From Sycobia sp. Sy_11 (lineage: Eukaryota > Arthropoda > Insecta > Hymenoptera > Epichrysomallidae): DNA of 64,000 nt. Every line of letters begins with the position of its first letter. Position 1 is the first letter of the stretch. A model generated the notes under the pieces. It ran no database searches, was not told the origin of the DNA, and was given only the letters and a program-made list of their open reading frames with translations. A program made the position numbers and the translations under genes. The stretch spans positions 62,001 to 126,000 of the forward strand of contig JACCIC010000216.1 in the NCBI GenBank assembly GCA_018907035.1. The letters are read 5' to 3'. This document shows, in pieces, positions 46,171 through 56,217 of the stretch.

Positions 46171-49167
46171 TCAATCGTCCAAACATCCATCTGCTCTTTT
46201 GTTCTGAAGCACATTCATAACGTATTTTGCGATCAACCGCCAGCTGTCCGCGTCCGTCATCATAATTTTCGTCACGTTTTCTGGCGTGATCACTCCTGTC
46301 CTCGTCTGTAACTCTAGTCGTGGCTCAGTCCAATGTTCGCACACAAAAAATGTGTGCTCCGCATCGTCCCAAGCCCATCCGCAGTACTTGCATTCTGAAG
46401 AGGCGACCCTCTTCATCTTGCAGAGGTACTTACGGAAGTATCCGTGTCCGGACAGAAATTGGGTAAGGTAGAAGTTCACCTCTCCGTATTTCCTCTCTTT
46501 CCACGGACCGATTTCGGGTATTAGTCTTTTCGTCCACCGTCCTCTTTCGTCCGTCGTCCACCGTCTCTGCCATGTCTCGATGGTCTTCGTCCGTTCTTCA
46601 GTCACAGCGTCTTCCCTTCCAACGTTCGAGCTCCGCTCGTAAATTCGCTTCCGTTCGGCCGCGAGCAGATCGATGGGAATGACCCCAGCAATCACGAAAA
46701 CGGCGCTCTCAGACACGGTACGATACGCGCACGCGATTCTTAACGCGCCCACCCTTTGTACGCTTTTCATGGCGTTCGCGCGTTTCCTGATATTCATCGC
46801 GTCAGCCCAAACCTCCGCCCCGTAAAGCAAAATCGAGTGGGTAACGCTCATCAGCAGTCTCCGAACGTTCTGTTTCGGTCCGTTGGTATTGGCCATCAGT
46901 CTACTTAGAGCCTTGGTCTTTTCTGCTGCCTTTGTCGCCGCGTTTCGTAGGTGGGGCCAGAAGCTCAGCTTCGTATCCAAGGTAACGCCAAGGTACTTGA
47001 CTTCACTCCTGGTTTCCAGTCTTACCGTCCCTAACGTCATCGGAAACACCGTCTGTATACGTCTGCGAGTCAGCAACAACAACTCAGTCTTTTGCAGCGC
47101 GAGTTGCAGTCCGTGATCTGTCATCCATTCGTTCACGCGTCTCATGACCTGATTCAGCTTTAACTGAATCAAGTGATAGTCGCGTGCGACTATCACGGCT
47201 GCCACATCGTCGACATAGGCAATGAGACGCGCGTCCGAGGGCATGTCTAGTCTCAGCAAACCGTCGTATTGTACGTTCCAGAAGTCGGGGCCTAAAATGG
47301 AACCCTGCGCCACCCCCGCTGTCACGCGTTTCCATTTCTTTCCGTCCAAAGTATCATACGTCAGTCCTCGGTCTCGTAAGTAGTCCCGTATGATACGAAG
47401 GAGGTAGGAGTCAACCTTGAAAGTCAACTCCAACGCCCCCAGTATCGCTGTCCATTTTGCAGAGTTAAAGGCGTTACGAACGTCCAGGGTCACCAACAGA
47501 ACCAGTGGTCTGGTTGCATGACAGCCCCTGTTCGCCGCGTGAAAGATGTTCGTCACGTCACCTATAGCTCCGATTGTCGACCGTCCTTTTCTAAATCCGT
47601 GTTGTTGTTCGGATAGGTCTCCGGCGTTTTGAATTGCCTGTGACAGTCCTGGTCTCAGGAGTAGCTCCAACAGCTTCCCTGCCGTATTTAGTAGGCAGAG
47701 AGGCCTGTATGAAGAAGGCAAATCGGGGTTCCCCTTAGACTTACGGATGAGAACCAATCGAGCCTCCTTCCAGAGCCTGCTAAAAACTCCCTCCACCAGA
47801 CACCCGTTGTACAAACCCAAAAGGATGTCCGGGCGGCGCGAAGCGACCACCCGTAACACCTCACTAGGTATGCCATCGGGACCCGGGGCCTTGTTAGGCT
47901 TCAACGCATTCGAAGCTCTGCAGAGCTCTTCCTGCGTGAAGAGAGGGATCTCTATATCTGTCATTTCGTTTGTCGCGTCCGTTCTGTTGGGATGGGTTGG
48001 GAAAAGTCTCTCAACTATCCGCTCCATCACTTTCGCGTCTCGTAGTTCCGGCGGACCCCGACCTCCCAGGGCGCATGTTACAATTTTATAACCGTTGCCC
48101 CAGGGATCTGAGTCTACCTCGTTGATTAGTTTTGTCCAACATCGTTTCTTACTGTCATTGATCGCGTATCTCAGTCGCTGTCTGGCGCGACTATACTCCA
48201 TAGAGTATAGTCCCACTACGCCTCGACTTCGGGCTCGTTGAGCTTTCCGTCTCAGCTTCAAACAATTGCTTCTGAGATCCGCGATCTCGGCTGTCCACCA
48301 GTATGTTTGTCGTCTGTTTAGTACTTTCCGTTTCTTGGGCATGGTGGCATCGCATAGGCGCTGGAGAAAGCCAGTCGTTGCCGCCGCTAACGCCTCCACC
48401 CTGTCCCGGTTCGTCAACTCTTGAGGCACCTCCCGTGAGGGAGGCTCTGCATTTTGCAGATACCTTTCGAGTTCGTCTATGTCTAGGCGCTTGGGGTTCC
48501 ACCCCGTAGATGTTGTGCCCCGTCTCCTCGTCTGTCTCGTCGCGTCTGTCAGTTTGAAGGCAATGTACTGGTGATCACTGGCCGTATAGTCCTGGATCAC
48601 CCGCCACGCCCTTATCCTAGTTCGAATTCTGTCCGAGGTCAGAGTCACGTCTGGTATGGAGTTACCATACCCTGGTCGTCTGTACGTCGGTATCGTTCCT
48701 TCGTTAACTACTGCCAGGTCCAGCCTTGCGGCCATCTCCAGCAGCAGTCTTCCCCGTCTGTTGGTCAAGGGCATTCCCCACTCGATCGCCCGCGCGTTAA
48801 AGTCGCCCGCCACGATCACGTTACCAGGGATATCCCGCAACGCGTCCTCGATTTTTCCAAGTTTAGTCGCGTACTCGGAGGCACTGCTGTTTGGGCTCAG
48901 GTAAACACTGACATAGGTTATGTCAGCGACCGTTACCCAGACACAGTCCTCCTCAGTCCCGCTGCGTACGATATTCGACGCAACCTTTCCACGTAACCAA
49001 ACAGCGGACTTGCCCGAGCCGCTTGTGAGCCAAGTCGGTAATCATCTGTCTTTGTATTGCTCACTGATAATCAGCACGTCGATGTTCAGTTCCGCCGCAA
49101 TCTGCGGGAGCAGTACGTCTGCCACGCTACTCCCGTTCATATTGCATTGGAGTATCGTCGTCGTCAT
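46171..49167 (-). pseudogene. R1-clade LINE ORF2: AP endonuclease, RT, zinc knuckle
   Basis: A 998-residue frame from ATG 49,167 (MTTTILQCNMNGSS) with one in-frame TGA at codon 42 (49,042-49,044). The 889-codon remainder (46,171-48,840) is uninterrupted. The ATG overlaps the ORF1 stop (ATGA). Order: AP-type endonuclease (ISEQYKD, VYLSPNSSASEY, AGDFNARAIEW at ~119, a NSIPDVTLTS block, TASDHQYIAF); RT (SSYRPLCLLNTAGKLLE, QHGFRKGRSTIGAI, LDVRNAFNSAKW, GVAQGSILGP, catalytic YVDD at ~651); C-terminal CCHC-type knuckle CKYCGWAWDDAEHTFFVCEH at ~926. EN plus RT plus C-terminal CCHC, NAFNSA and GVAQGS are R1-clade features. Length is normal (~1,000 aa). It reverse-transcribes element RNA at a nicked target. 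Only the nonsense codon prevents full translation, so this is a recent insertion. Confidence 0.9.
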
Positions 49168-50495
49168 TGTGTGACTGTCTTTGTCTTCTGTTCTGTGAGT
49201 GCTATCCTGAACGCGGCACACGAGGACGAGCCGGGTAAGTGTCCCCTGTCTCGGATATTATCCTCAGTGCACAGGAAACACTCCCCACGACTCTTGCAGT
49301 CCTTGTGGGAATGACCCTCGAGGCCGCATCGCCAACAGCAGCTTCGTCTGTCCAGTCCTTTACAGTCTTTCCGTACATGACCGAACCCGAGGCATCTATA
49401 GCATCGCGAGACGCGTATCCTTGCTCTTATTCTTGATACAACCCACCCAATTTTAATACGCCCTTTCCTTAAGAGGTCGGTAGCCTCTTTTACGTCAAAA
49501 TCGCAGACCGCCATTCTCTGTCCTCGACTGTTAACGTCGAAAACATGGGGCCGACGGTCTGCAATCCGTCCCGTTTCCCGATTTAACGCGTTCGCGATGT
49601 CCTCGTTGGTCGTGACACAGTCCAAGTCTAGGAATTCCAGTGTCACCCTGGAGGTCAAATCTTTTACGCGTCCAGTCTCTCCTACAGCGTCTTGAAGAAC
49701 CTGTCGGAAGTCCGTCTCGTTGTTCTGTCTGGAGAGTTGTAAAAGTACCGCACTGTCTTTTGTCTTTCTTATTGTTCTGACTTGAGTATTACACTTGTCA
49801 GGGTCCACCTTTTGTCGTATTGTACGTACCACGTCGACGTACGTCTGTCCCTCAGCCGGCTTGATCATGATCGCTCCTCCCCTGCCTTTGAGGTTAGGGC
49901 GATCAGACCCGCGACCTTGGAGTCTCGCTTTTGGCTGCTCTTTTGTTAGTTTGTTGTCCGTCTCGGTCGTTTTCGGTTTTTTATGTTTTGAGACCACCTT
50001 CGCCCATTTTTCGGTCTCGATCGTCCGCTGTTGTGCGGTCGCCTGCTCCGGAGTAGGGGTCTGACGGTCTCTTTTCCGTTTCTGAGGAGTTGCCTCCTCA
50101 CATTCACTCCGTCCTTTATCGTTCTGTTTTTGTCGGAGCAGTCTCATTCGCTTCAGTTCATACTGTCCGATTTCCACTGCTTCATTGATCTCACTCAAAC
50201 CGTTTTTTATTATTTGACTTACATTTTTTTGTATGCAAGTCCTTTCCATCATTTTACTTAGGACTCTGTTTATTGTGTAAAATTGCTCCTGCAATTTACA
50301 CTCAGCAGCTTCCCAAGTTGCCGGCGATTTACAAACATTAGCACTTTCATTCATACTGCTACCTGTAGCATTTTCTGTCACACCAGCCAGGTTGCCTACT
50401 GGTGTGATAGGAGAGCCGGGAAGCTCCATTGACTCTACTGAGTCGCTTGCAGGCGGCACTCGAGAGCCTGCTATAATTTTTTTATTACCTTTCAT
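49164..50495 (-). CDS. R1-clade LINE ORF1 (gag-like RNA-binding protein)
   Basis: An intact 443-residue frame from ATG 50,495. N-terminal half is charged and rich in Lys/Gln/Glu with low-complexity stretches (QKRKRDRQTPTPEQATAQQR). The middle holds the conserved gag fold (YVDVVRTIRQKVDPD, EFLDLDCVTTNEDIANAL). The C-terminus carries three CCHC knuckles: CYRCLGFGHVRKDC, CWRCGLEGHSHKDC and CFLCTEDNIRDRGHLPGSSSC. That triple arrangement is the norm for R1-clade ORF1, which packages element RNA. Its stop codon overlaps the ORF2 start by ATGA, suggesting stop-start reinitiation as proposed for related LINEs. No lesions seen. Confidence 0.9.
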   Translation of the reverse strand: MKGNKKIIAGSRVPPASDSVESMELPGSPITPVGNLAGVTENATGSSMNESANVCKSPATWEAAECKLQEQFYTINRVLSKMMERTCIQKNVSQIIKNGLSEINEAVEIGQYELKRMRLLRQKQNDKGRSECEEATPQKRKRDRQTPTPEQATAQQRTIETEKWAKVVSKHKKPKTTETDNKLTKEQPKARLQGRGSDRPNLKGRGGAIMIKPAEGQTYVDVVRTIRQKVDPDKCNTQVRTIRKTKDSAVLLQLSRQNNETDFRQVLQDAVGETGRVKDLTSRVTLEFLDLDCVTTNEDIANALNRETGRIADRRPHVFDVNSRGQRMAVCDFDVKEATDLLRKGRIKIGWVVSRIRARIRVSRCYRCLGFGHVRKDCKGLDRRSCCWRCGLEGHSHKDCKSRGECFLCTEDNIRDRGHLPGSSSCAAFRIALTEQKTKTVTQ

Positions 50496-51263
50496 GATTT
50501 TTGTTAATTTGTGTTAAATGTTTTATATTTGTGATGGTCAGGAGGATCACTTGTTGGAGATGACGGTTCAGCGTCCTGAATCTCCCCAATACTGAAGCCC
50601 TCCTACATTCCGGTGGCCTCGGCTGTTCCTCCCCCACGACTCGCAGCAGGATCCCATCCGTACGCCATACGGCACTACTACGAGAAGCGAGATTTGACGT
50701 CTGGCGACGTCTTACCACTGTGTGGGGCAGCCTCCCATGTTGGCTAGACTGGGTTCGGGCCCCCTACTTGTGGCGGCCCAGGAGTGCCATCTGGTTTTAC
50801 AACTGTACCCTCCAGAAGGGGAACGCACATAAGCATGAAGTGATTCCCTCACAGCTAATCCCACCAATCAACAAGTAATCACTGCATCCGCAAGATCTTA
50901 CCGTCGCTCAAACTGGTCACATTCATACGTGAGAGATGCCCGTTTATAGGGCCTCTCATTCATTCATAACCCGCCTGGAAGTTACCCGTTTATAGGGTCT
51001 CCATCTCCACCATTCGTGGGAAACTCGTTTATAGAGTTCCCGATATACTCCCCAGTCCGGGTACGGTTATCTTACAGATATGTAGGTGTGTGAATGATGA
51101 GTGGGTGTGTAGACGGGCGAATACCACTATTTTCGCTCGAAGTTCTTGTCCACGGCCACTTATTCGTCACTCTTAGAAGTGCTTATTTCGTGACTGACCG
51201 CGAGTGGTCGTTCCCCTATCCGCAACCCCGGGGACGCGTGTGGTAGCTGAACTCAAGGCCCCA

Positions 51264-51264
<1 letters not shown>
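50496..51264 (-). promoter_or_regulatory. R1-like LINE 5' UTR with three same-loop hairpins
   Basis: About 770 bp of leader from the 5' end (GTGGGGCCTTGAG on the minus strand, abutting (AAT)n). On the plus strand, hairpins at 50,933-50,957 (GAGAtGCCC/GGGCcTCTC), 50,984-50,998 (ACCC/GGGT) and 51,018-51,041 (GGGaAACTC/GAGTTCCC) all enclose GTTTATA; in the sense RNA the loop is UAUAAAC. Different stems with the same loop indicate a structured RNA. The leader is GC-rich and free of an upstream ORF I would credit. Confidence 0.75.
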
Positions 51265-51308
<44 letters not shown>

Positions 51309-51336
51309 CATCATGATCTTATAAATCAACTCAACA
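51265..51336 (+). mobile_element. Solo LTR, last part
   Basis: (ATT)n, then ATCATCATGATCTTATAAATC and the LTR end TCAACTCAACA at 51,336. Completes the LTR that starts at 44,629. Confidence 0.65.
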
Positions 51337-52010
51337 GATTGTGATAAATACTATATTGGACAAACAGGCAGAAATTTAAAAAAGAGAATATATGAACATA
51401 AATATAGTTTACGTAGCTCACATATTACTTCCGGTTTAAAAGAGCATTGTTTAAAGTTTTTACATTCTTTTGATTTTGTGAATGTGGATATTTTGGAACA
51501 TGGTATTAATAATAAGTATAAACGGGAGAGTCTTGAAAGTATTCACATTTCCAGGAATCGAATTAATGTGAATTTAATGTTAGAGTCTGGTAGATTGGAC
51601 AGTGTTTATCATTCCTTATTAAATTGATTGGTTTTGGACAATTTGTGTAGAGGGGGAATTTATATTTAATTTACTAAATTTGGTGGTGGGGATGGGTATA
51701 TATAGATTAGAATATAAGGTTTAGATTAGTCCCTGATGAGGAGCCGTAGCGAGCTCGAAATGTTGGACAAGTCTTCAATTAGGTAAGGGTGTTGGGAACA
51801 GTCAGACTGCACTTTACTATCAAAGAATTTCTTCAGCTAATATTTTTATTTGCAGATTAGTCTTCTACGGGGGTGAATGTAAACAAGGACAGTCTGACTG
51901 TCATTATAATTTTAATTTAATTTTTATTTTAATTTTTATTTTTAATTTTTATTTTCTTATTTTTTTTTTTATTTTTTTTTATTTTTATTTTTATTTTATT
52001 TTTAGATTGA
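51337..52010 (+). pseudogene. Penelope-like element fragment, second part, with 3' end
   Basis: Resumes the GIY-YIG domain in mid-motif (DKYYIGQTGRNLKKRIYEHK-like, then HITSGLKEHCLKFLHSFDFV) and runs to the C-terminus near 51,626. Then a 3' non-coding part follows: GTGTAGAGGGGGAATTTATA, a hammerhead-like block at 51,732-51,775 (CTGATGAG ... CTCGAAA ... AAGTC) and a T-rich stretch (51,920-52,005). The exact junction with the LINE RT is uncertain within 51,900-52,040. Confidence 0.75.
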
Positions 52011-53393
52011 ATTGATTGGACTGTAAGACCAATAAAAAAATATTTATTAATTCGTTATATATCGATTGTAATTTTGATTGTATTCCGAATATTGTTTTGT
52101 TTGCTGTGTAAATGATGAGATCATCAGCAAATGCTATTCTGTACGAATAGCTATTGTTCTCGAAGTTTTCTATATGTAAAATATTGTTGTTAAAAATATT
52201 GAATAAAGTGGGGGAATTTACAGTACCTTCTTGTAATTCTTTGGTGATTGAGATTTCTGCGGAATCTTTAAAGTTGTCTACCATGCGAAATTGTTTGTGT
52301 GTTATCATATTATAAATGAGTTTGGTTATGTGTAGTGGGAATTTATAGTTATTGATTTTATAAATTAGTGCTTCTAACCAAATAGTGTCGAATGCTTTTT
52401 TGAGGTCTATGAGGCATGCGCCTGTAACCTCCTTGTGTGCTAAATGTTTGTTAATATTAGTCAGTAGTAGATTAATCGCATGTGTGGTAGAATGTTTTTT
52501 TTTTTTTAATTCGAATTGATTTGCTGGTATAATGTTATTGTTGTTACAGTGTTTTATAATATTGTTATTTAGTATTCTTTCAAATATTTTGCATATTGCT
52601 GGTAATAAACTAATTGGTTTAAGTTATCTAGTGTGTTCGCTTGGTTGTGTTTTTTTTTTAATATGATTGTGCGGGAAAGTTTCCATTGTTTAGGGAAGTG
52701 AATATTATTAATTAAATTATTAAATAAAATGCAGTATATTTAAATTGTCTTTTGAGGCAAGTTTTTTAAGACTATATTGGGGATTTTGTCGACCCCAAAG
52801 GAAGTTTTATTTCTCATATTATGAAATAGTTTTATTATCTCGTTATAATTAGTAAATACTTTAGAATTCTTTGCTGGGTTTGCTGCTGGATTATTTTTGT
52901 TAAACTGTGTTAATGGTGGAAGTGATTTGAATGCTCTTTTTAGGTCCTCTAATGTTGAGTTGATTTCGTTATGTAATACTAGATTTTGTGTGTTATTAAG
53001 TGAGTTTATTTTGTGAAAATGCATGCCTATGATGTTTGAAATAATATTGGGATTATTAACATAGAATGTGTTGTCATTAAGTACTTTTAAGTCATCTGTA
53101 TCGATATGAGTTAGTTTTTTATTATGTTGTTTTAGGTTATTCCGTTCATTGCTGGTAACAATAAGATGGTCAATGTTATTATTTTTATTATTCCTGAATA
53201 ATTTATTAACATTGGGGAAGAAGCTGACAGATTCGTTGTATTTTAATTCTTTTACTGCCTTTAACCAATTTTTGTTAGTTTGATTTTTAAATTCAACGTT
53301 AATTTGATTTTTTACAGCTATTAAGGTAATATTTAATTGATTTATTTCTTGTGTATGTTTCTTATTATTTTTTGTTTTTAGATTGTGGATCAT
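52011..53393 (-). pseudogene. Jockey-like LINE: reverse transcriptase core
   Basis: On the minus strand: TSFGVDKIPNIVLKNLP (~52,760), SLLPAICKIFERILNN (~52,580), ANQFELKKKHSTTHAI, KKAFDTIWLEALIYKI (~52,400), ELQEGTVNSPTLFNIF and FADDLIIYTA with the catalytic FADD (~52,110). These are RT motifs 0-5 in order, typical of Jockey-type LINEs. Stops and frameshifts at about 52,740 and 52,310-52,630 break the frame. Remaining RT motifs lie at 43,230-43,431 beyond the PLE insertion. Confidence 0.85.
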
Positions 53394-53396
53394 TGT

Positions 53397-54407
53397 TCAT
53401 AATTTACTTTTATCTTTACGGAGATTCGCTATTTTTTTAGTCACTAATTTATTTCTTTGGTTAAATACTTTAACATTTGGACCCAGTATATCAAATATAT
53501 GGGTTATTTGATTTTTTAATAATTCAATATTATTTTCAATTTCAGTGTTATTCATATTTCTATGTTCGTTTATTATTAGATTACCATTGTTAAAGATGTG
53601 TTCTCTAAATTTATTCCAATCGATCTGTTTTATCATGTATTTATTGTCAGTTTGGCTATTTACTGTTATGTGAGTGTTAATAATAAGTGTAAACTGAATC
53701 GCATTATGATCACTATCGTAATTGGAGGTCTTGAGATGTTTTTCTATTGTGATAATGTTTTCATCTATTAGTGCTAAATCAAGAAACGCCTCAGATCTAA
53801 CAAATGTGGGTGAGTCTGCTGTTATTGTTCTAATTCTAAATTTTGATTCGTATTTATTCAACCAGTGGACTAAATTGATCCCCTGATTATTACAGGTTTT
53901 ATCGCCCAATGAGGTGTGTCTGACATTGAAGTCACCTATTATAATGAATTTGTTTTTTATATCATTTACTTTTAATTTGTTATAAAGATGTAAAAGATCC
54001 TTGCTCAATCTGTGTTTATAATTATATGGTGCATAGACGCTTATAATGTACAGTTTTTCATTATCTGGGAGATTAATTATTATGGTAGAGGTTTCTAAGT
54101 TATTGAAATTAAATTGTTTGTAGTTATTTATGTGTGGAATTGTTTTTTTTATTAAAATGGCCGTACCTCTACTAACATCGGTGTTTCTGTCATTTCTATA
54201 AATGTTGTATTCATCTAATACTAGTTTATAGAAATTATTTAGTTTTGTTTCACTTATAGCTACTATGCCCAGCTTATGTTTTTTTAATAATAGATTGAGC
54301 GAGTATTTTTTACTATGGGTGATTAGGGAGTTAATATTTATCGCTGTAATTTTTAATGTGTCTATGTACTTGAGTTTATTATTAAGCATGTCTCTAGTTT
54401 CCATCAT
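53397..54407 (-). pseudogene. Jockey-like LINE ORF2: AP endonuclease domain
   Basis: A 336-codon open stretch from ATG 54,407 with ININSLITH, LGIVAISETKL (catalytic Glu), YIISVYAPYNYK, FIIGDFNVRHTSLGD (Asp/Asn pair), LDLALIDENI and SNYDSDHNAIQF (SDH). This is a complete exonuclease-endonuclease-phosphatase fold. The ATG overlaps the ORF1 stop as ATGA. The domain is intact, but the element is dead downstream. Confidence 0.9.
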
Positions 54408-56034
54408 AAATCAATGTCTACATGTGCTGCTAAGAGGTCGATGTTATTGCTATTTCTATTTATTTTTTCAATTAATTCTAGATTAAGGTTATTAAAAAAT
54501 GTTGTTAACTCCCTGCTTATTTTTTCAGTAACAATAACAATAATCTCGTTGATTTGAGGTGACTCCTGCATGGGTGGTTGTGCTGTCACCTTTGGTGTTG
54601 TTTTGGGTGCTGTGATGTCTGTATATGTTGCGGTCGGTGATCCTGCATGCATACTGAGTTTGCTTGTGTGCTCGTTACTCCTGAACTGTGGTATTGCGAT
54701 TTTAGTTGATATAGCCTTTTGATTTTCATATCTCTTTGTTTTTGCACAGTCTTGAGTATTTTTGAGTGCTTTTAGTTTTTCTAAATACACCGGACACCCT
54801 TTGAAATTGGCTGGGTGACCTTTCATTCCACAATTGATGCATTATATCTCGTTGCTATCAATTTTTTCACTAATGGCATACTCTCCTGGACTATGATTTA
54901 AAAGGCATTTGCAGTATTTATATTACATGTTGCAGTTTAATGCAACATGCCTGAATCTCTGGCATTTTTTACATTGTGTTATTGGGTTCCTTCTTAGCGG
55001 TTCCCATTTGATTACTTGCCTCATAAGTACTTTTCTGTTTGTAATCATTTTGATGTCACTCTCAGGAGAGCACTGCACTATGAAATTCTTAATATTCACA
55101 TTTCTGGTTTTAAGTACATTGACCTTAAGTGTGACCACTTTATCCAGACTCAATTTTACTAAGTCATCAAATACTTCCTTTTCGTTGGTCTGAGAATTTA
55201 AGCCTTTCAGCACTAACGTTTTTGGTTTTAATATTTCAGGGGTGAACGTGCAGAGTTGTACACCGTTGTCACTCAATTCTTCTTTTACTGTGATATATGC
55301 TGACAAGGTTTTGGTTATGATATTTATTTTAGTTTGGCTAATGTTCTTAATTGCGAATTCTCAATTAAGATTCATATTTATTAATTTTTTTATTAGTTCA
55401 TTAGATGAAATATTTTCTACAATTAGGAGTGGTGGTTTATATGCGTGTTCGCACCCACTTGGATATTGCTGTTCGTTATTGCCGATTCATGTTGATGACG
55501 CTTGTCCTCCATTTTGTTCATCAAAATGGCGTCGATGCTATGCGACGCTAAGCTACAATGCGTCTTCTCTTGGAATAACAAGTCCATTTTGTTTACGGCG
55601 CTGTCCGTTCTAAGAAGGTTGTTCATCAGTGCGGTGGTTGCGTCCCTTATTGCTATAGCTGGTACTTTAACACTTTCATTATTTAATATGTTTTTAGCTT
55701 CTCTATTATTAATGTTATTAACATTTTTATTAATTTTTGATTTTTTGCCTGAGTGTTTCACTGTTATGAATTCCTCTGTTTTTTTATTATTATTTATATT
55801 AGAATGCATGGTGATGTCTTCTGTTAATAATTTTCTTTTTGTGGGTTTATACATTGACCCTTTATTTTTGCAATTGTTCAATGCTATTTGGCATTGCAAT
55901 ATATTATTTTTTACACAGTCACTATCTATTGTTAACGGTGAATGGCTCACGGTGCCAACAGTACTATACTTAGCGAGTGTGGATTTCCACGACGCGTACT
56001 TAGATACTAAATGCCCCGTGATTGGGATCAAACT
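54404..56034 (-). pseudogene. Jockey-like LINE ORF1 (gag) and 5' end
   Basis: Three minus-strand pieces: 55,423-56,031 (N-terminal, basic, Asn/Lys-rich), 54,923-55,306 (PRE_C2HC-like fold: LVLKGLNSQTNEKEVFDDL, then CKKCQRFRHVALNC knuckle) and 54,404-54,826 (begins MKGHPANFKGCPVYLEKLK, the GHPANYKGCP hallmark of Jockey-clade gag). Frames are broken between pieces. The element's 5' end is at 56,034 (AGTTTGATCCC), exactly at the TSD, so it was inserted full length (~5.5 kb without the nested insert). Confidence 0.85.
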
Positions 56035-56110
56035 GAGGCCCTCGTTTTCAGTCGAAAATTTTTACTGCAGTCTGGCACGTAAGCGTCTGCGATCTCTCCT
56101 TATTATATTT
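56035..56110. repeat. Giant palindrome, left arm (inner tip)
   Basis: Continues the left arm after the LINE: the CGTTTTCAGTCGAAAATTTT block, mirrored at 56,258-56,290. Confidence 0.85.
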
Positions 56111-56217
56111 GGTTGAGCGTGAAACATGCATGTTGCGGTTCTGATGTCTAAATACCGGTCACGCATTCAACAAATTAGAATTTAGAATCATGCGTGACGG
56201 TAGCAAACTGTGGACAG
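56111..56217. other. Centre of the giant palindrome
   Basis: About 107 bp of unpaired spacer between the two arms, beginning GGTTGAGCGTGAAACATG. No recognised feature. Confidence 0.7.

Noticed and set aside
46883..49314. Plus-strand frames of 60-141 codons opposite the R1-like ORF2
   Set aside because: Antisense shadows of a clearly coding minus-strand gene with all expected motifs.
51200..51264. HDV-like self-cleaving ribozyme at the R1-like LINE 5' end
   Set aside because: The GGGGCC start has a CCCC-containing partner nearby, but I could not build a convincing double pseudoknot by eye.
55502..56116. 204-codon plus-strand hydrophobic frame
   Set aside because: Antisense to the Asn/Lys-rich ORF1 of the Jockey-like LINE; apparent transmembrane segments come from complementing AT-rich codons.
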